A stretch of 64,000 nucleotides of DNA from Methylomonas rosea (GTDB taxonomy: Bacteria; Pseudomonadota; Gammaproteobacteria; Methylococcales; Methylomonadaceae): contig NZ_JANIBL010000018.1 in the NCBI RefSeq assembly GCF_024505055.1, positions 1 to 64,000 of the forward strand, written 5' to 3'. The position numbers and the translations under genes are program-made. The notes below the pieces were generated by a model. That model saw only the letters and a program-made list of their open reading frames with translations. It did not search any database and was not told the origin of the DNA. Below, in pieces: positions 61,722-64,000 of this stretch (positions are counted from its first letter, which is position 1; each line of letters begins with the position of its first letter).

Positions 61722-64000
61722 TATGAAGGTATGAGTTGCGAAAGCCGCTGGAGAATTTCTTTATATTCTGTTTGCAGGCTTTCGGCAACCCGGGTATCGA
61801 ATTGCAAAGTGTTGTTCCGCGCAGCATTTTCAAGCGCGCGCGCCAGTTCCGCCAGGTTTAGTGCGCCTATGTTGGCGGCGGCGGATTTTAGGCTATGCGC
61901 GGCGTGCCTCACTGTCTCCGTATTGCGCTCCCGCAGGCCAGTACGCAGTGTCGTGATATGTTGCTCGGCATTTGTGCGAAATAAGGCCAACACATCCTCG
62001 ACCAGCGCGTTGCCGCCAATTTCCCGCAAAGTATTTAGCGACGAAGGATCCAGCGTTGCGTGAATCGGTTTAATCGCGGCTGTGGCTGAATTGACAACTG
62101 TTGTAGTTTGCTGGGCTACCAACGCCTGGATTTTGTCTTGCAAGGTTTTTTGTAAAAACGGCTTGCTAAGATAATCATCCATGCCGGCCTGCAAACAGCG
62201 TTCGCGATCACCTTCCATCGCGTTGGCGGTGAGGGCGATTATCGGGGTTCTGGTCACATTGCGACTGAGTTCCAGGTCGCGAATATTCTGGGTTGCGGTG
62301 TAACCATCCATGACCGGCATCATGCAATCCATCAGGATTAGATCGACAGGCTCGCGGCCGATAATGTCCAACACTTCCCGGCCGTTATTCGCCAGCAACA
62401 GGGTGTAGCCAAGCTGGCGCAACATGGCGCTGCAAACTTTCTGGTTAACCGGATTGTCCTCGGCCAGCAGGATTCTAATTGTTCTAGGGGCCGAGGCCGG
62501 CACACTGATCGATTGCGGTTTTTGCGACATTAGCCCGAGTAGGGCCTCTTGCAGGGTGCGCCTGTGTATGGGCTTGTGGAGATACAGGTCGCAGGAGCTG
62601 CCGCGAATTTTGGCTAATATGTCTTCGTCGTTGCTGGAGGTAATGATGACGATGCGGATACTGGCAAATCGCCAGTCTATACGAATCCGTTGGGTTAATT
62701 CGACGCCGTTCATGCCCAGCATTTTCATGTCGAGCACGGCAATGTCGAAGAATAGACCTAAGTGTGCCGACTGATCGAGAATCTCCAAGGCATGTGCGCC
62801 ATTTTTGGCGACGCGGGTAAACATCCCAAAATCGGTCAAGTGATTTTCCAGGATTTTTGCATTGGTGGCGTTATCTTCCACCAGTAAGACTTGCTTGCCT
62901 TGCAGATCGTTGCCGGGCAAGGTTGCAGGCTGGGCTTCGTTGGCTTGGCGGAGCGGGATGTGTAGGGTGAATACCGAGCCGCTGTTCGCGCGGCTTTTTA
63001 CCTGGATATTGCCGCCCATCAATTCGCTGAGTTCCTTGCTGATCGCCAAGCCCAGGCCGGTGCCGCCGTATTTGCGGGTCGTGGAGCCGTCGGCTTGACT
63101 GAAGGATTTGAACAAACGGGTTTGGGTGTCCGCGGGGATGCCGATGCCGGTGTCACTGATACAAAATTCCAGGCACATGCCATCAGCGGTTTGGCAACGA
63201 TCCGGATCGGCAACAGTGACCTGCATTTTTACCGAGCCGGCTTCTGTAAATTTGATGGCGTTGGATAACAAGTTGGTGAGTATTTGCCTTAAACGGTAAG
63301 GGTCGCCTCTGACATCGCGCGGCACGCGGTTGTCGACGGTGCAAATTAGTTCGATGTTTTTGCTGCTGGCGCGTTCGAAGAACAAGGCAGCGAGTTGGTC
63401 GGTGAGATTGATCAAGTTAAAGTCGATTTCTTCCAGTTCCAGCTTGCCGGCTTCGATTTTTGAAAAGTCCAGAATGTCGTTAATCACGGTCAGCAGTGAA
63501 TCGGCGGAACTGAACACGGTTTCCGCGTACTGCCGTTGCGTGGTGTCCAGGTCGGTACCTAACAGCAATTCGGTCATGCCCAGCACGCCGTTCATCGGCG
63601 TGCGAATTTCGTGGCTCATGGTTGCCAGAAATTGCGACTTGGCGATATTGGCGGCTTGGGCGTCGACTACGGCCTGACGCAGGTCGGCGGTGCGTAGATC
63701 GACTTCCTTCTCCAGGTTGCCGCGCTGATTTTCCAGTTCGGCATCGCGTTGCTGCACCCGCTCGATCATCTGATTGAAGCTTCTTACCAATTGGCCGATT
63801 TCGTCCTCGCCTTCACCTTGGGCGCGTACCATGTAGTTGTTGTCCCTGGATACCTGTTTGGCTAAGGACGACAGCCTGATCAGCGGCGCGGCAATCGATT
63901 CCGCCAAGCGCCGTCCGAAAAAAACGGCCAGAATAAACGACACCACCATCACCAAAAAAATTTGGCCCAGGCTGATAATCACCATACGCCACATCGGCTT
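61721..64000 (-). CDS. Hybrid sensor histidine kinase, BarA-like (N-terminus beyond window)
   Basis: The 759 codons present start past the membrane part: one membrane helix (about 5-25), HAMP (about 25-80), coiled linker, HisKA (H in [18 protein letters not shown]), HATPase_c (about 240-355, [13 protein letters not shown]), receiver 1 (about 370-490, LDMKMLG), receiver 2 (about 510-630, [11 protein letters not shown]) and an HPt domain (about 665-755, [12 protein letters not shown]). The reading frame stays open to the window end, so a periplasmic sensor region probably lies outside. It feeds phosphate through the HPt to response regulators, probably the two encoded downstream. Partial. Confidence 0.9.
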   Translation of the reverse strand, partial: KPMWRMVIISLGQIFLVMVVSFILAVFFGRRLAESIAAPLIRLSSLAKQVSRDNNYMVRAQGEGEDEIGQLVRSFNQMIERVQQRDAELENQRGNLEKEVDLRTADLRQAVVDAQAANIAKSQFLATMSHEIRTPMNGVLGMTELLLGTDLDTTQRQYAETVFSSADSLLTVINDILDFSKIEAGKLELEEIDFNLINLTDQLAALFFERASSKNIELICTVDNRVPRDVRGDPYRLRQILTNLLSNAIKFTEAGSVKMQVTVADPDRCQTADGMCLEFCISDTGIGIPADTQTRLFKSFSQADGSTTRKYGGTGLGLAISKELSELMGGNIQVKSRANSGSVFTLHIPLRQANEAQPATLPGNDLQGKQVLLVEDNATNAKILENHLTDFGMFTRVAKNGAHALEILDQSAHLGLFFDIAVLDMKMLGMNGVELTQRIRIDWRFASIRIVIITSSNDEDILAKIRGSSCDLYLHKPIHRRTLQEALLGLMSQKPQSISVPASAPRTIRILLAEDNPVNQKVCSAMLRQLGYTLLLANNGREVLDIIGREPVDLILMDCMMPVMDGYTATQNIRDLELSRNVTRTPIIALTANAMEGDRERCLQAGMDDYLSKPFLQKTLQDKIQALVAQQTTTVVNSATAAIKPIHATLDPSSLNTLREIGGNALVEDVLALFRTNAEQHITTLRTGLRERNTETVRHAAHSLKSAAANIGALNLAELARALENAARNNTLQFDTRVAESLQTEYKEILQRLSQLIPS

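Noticed and set aside
1-64000. CRISPR array or tRNA genes
   Set aside because: No regularly spaced direct repeats and no cloverleaf-like sequence were seen by eye.

Overview
The window looks like the chromosome of a gammaproteobacterium, probably a Methylomonas-like methanotroph of the Methylococcales. The pointers are the fabA-fabB pair, ttcA, an RNase AM-type PHP protein, a PEP-CTERM protein, a FecI/FecR/TonB-receptor iron system and the density of c-di-GMP proteins. No methane or methanol oxidation gene is present, so the genus is inference. No tRNA, rRNA or CRISPR array was seen.

Region 1 (1-6447, +) is the end of a surface-polysaccharide operon: FkbM methyltransferase, GT4 glycosyltransferase, TIGR04325-type methyltransferase, class I methyltransferase, SDR epimerase/dehydratase, DegT/DnrJ aminotransferase and a DxD glycosyltransferase. 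Most genes overlap by a few bases, and the first four are much more AT-rich than the rest. Region 2 (6463-12817, -) holds a spermidine-synthase-like gene coupled to a YgiQ radical SAM gene, a glutathione S-transferase, an unknown gene, and an unknown exported protein coupled to an FAD amine oxidase. Region 3 (13022-18783) has small unknown proteins, a DUF2760-Hsp70 pair and a lipoprotein OmpA with a long Gln/Tyr/Pro tail. Region 4 (18784-20127) has no intact gene but contains palindromes and the decayed end of an IS110-type transposase.

Region 5 (20128-24904, +) is a two-component pair: a GAF/PAS HisKA_2 kinase with a recently duplicated PAS domain, then a REC-PAS-GGDEF-EAL regulator. Region 6 (25346-32516, -) joins a CHASE2 class III nucleotide cyclase, an unknown lipoprotein, a 1146-residue FecR-TPR-outer-membrane-barrel fusion and a Crp-type regulator with cAMP-binding residues. 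A CRP-like palindrome lies in front of the regulator gene. I read this as a cyclic-nucleotide envelope-signalling module.

Region 7 (about 32795-38372, +) is a bacteriocin-type export cluster: two double-glycine leader peptides, a protein with eight clustered cysteines, an HlyD adaptor, a C39-peptidase ABC exporter and a secreted Cys-containing protein. Regions 6 and 7 diverge from the intergenic space carrying the CRP-like site. They are the best candidates for something undescribed.

Region 8 (38468-47099) holds a FUN14-like membrane protein, an exported tail-collar protein, a PEP-CTERM protein, and an iron-uptake set (PepSY protein, TonB siderophore receptor, FecR anti-sigma, ECF sigma). 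Region 9 (47100-56720) is mostly housekeeping: diguanylate cyclase, galE, ttcA, fabB, fabA, soluble lytic transglycosylase, MsbA-like ABC exporter and RNase AM. Region 10 (56717-64000, -) is a three-gene signalling operon: a hybrid kinase cut by the window edge, a REC-PAS-GGNEF-EAL protein whose cyclase site is degenerate, and a REC-PAS3-GGDEF-EAL protein.
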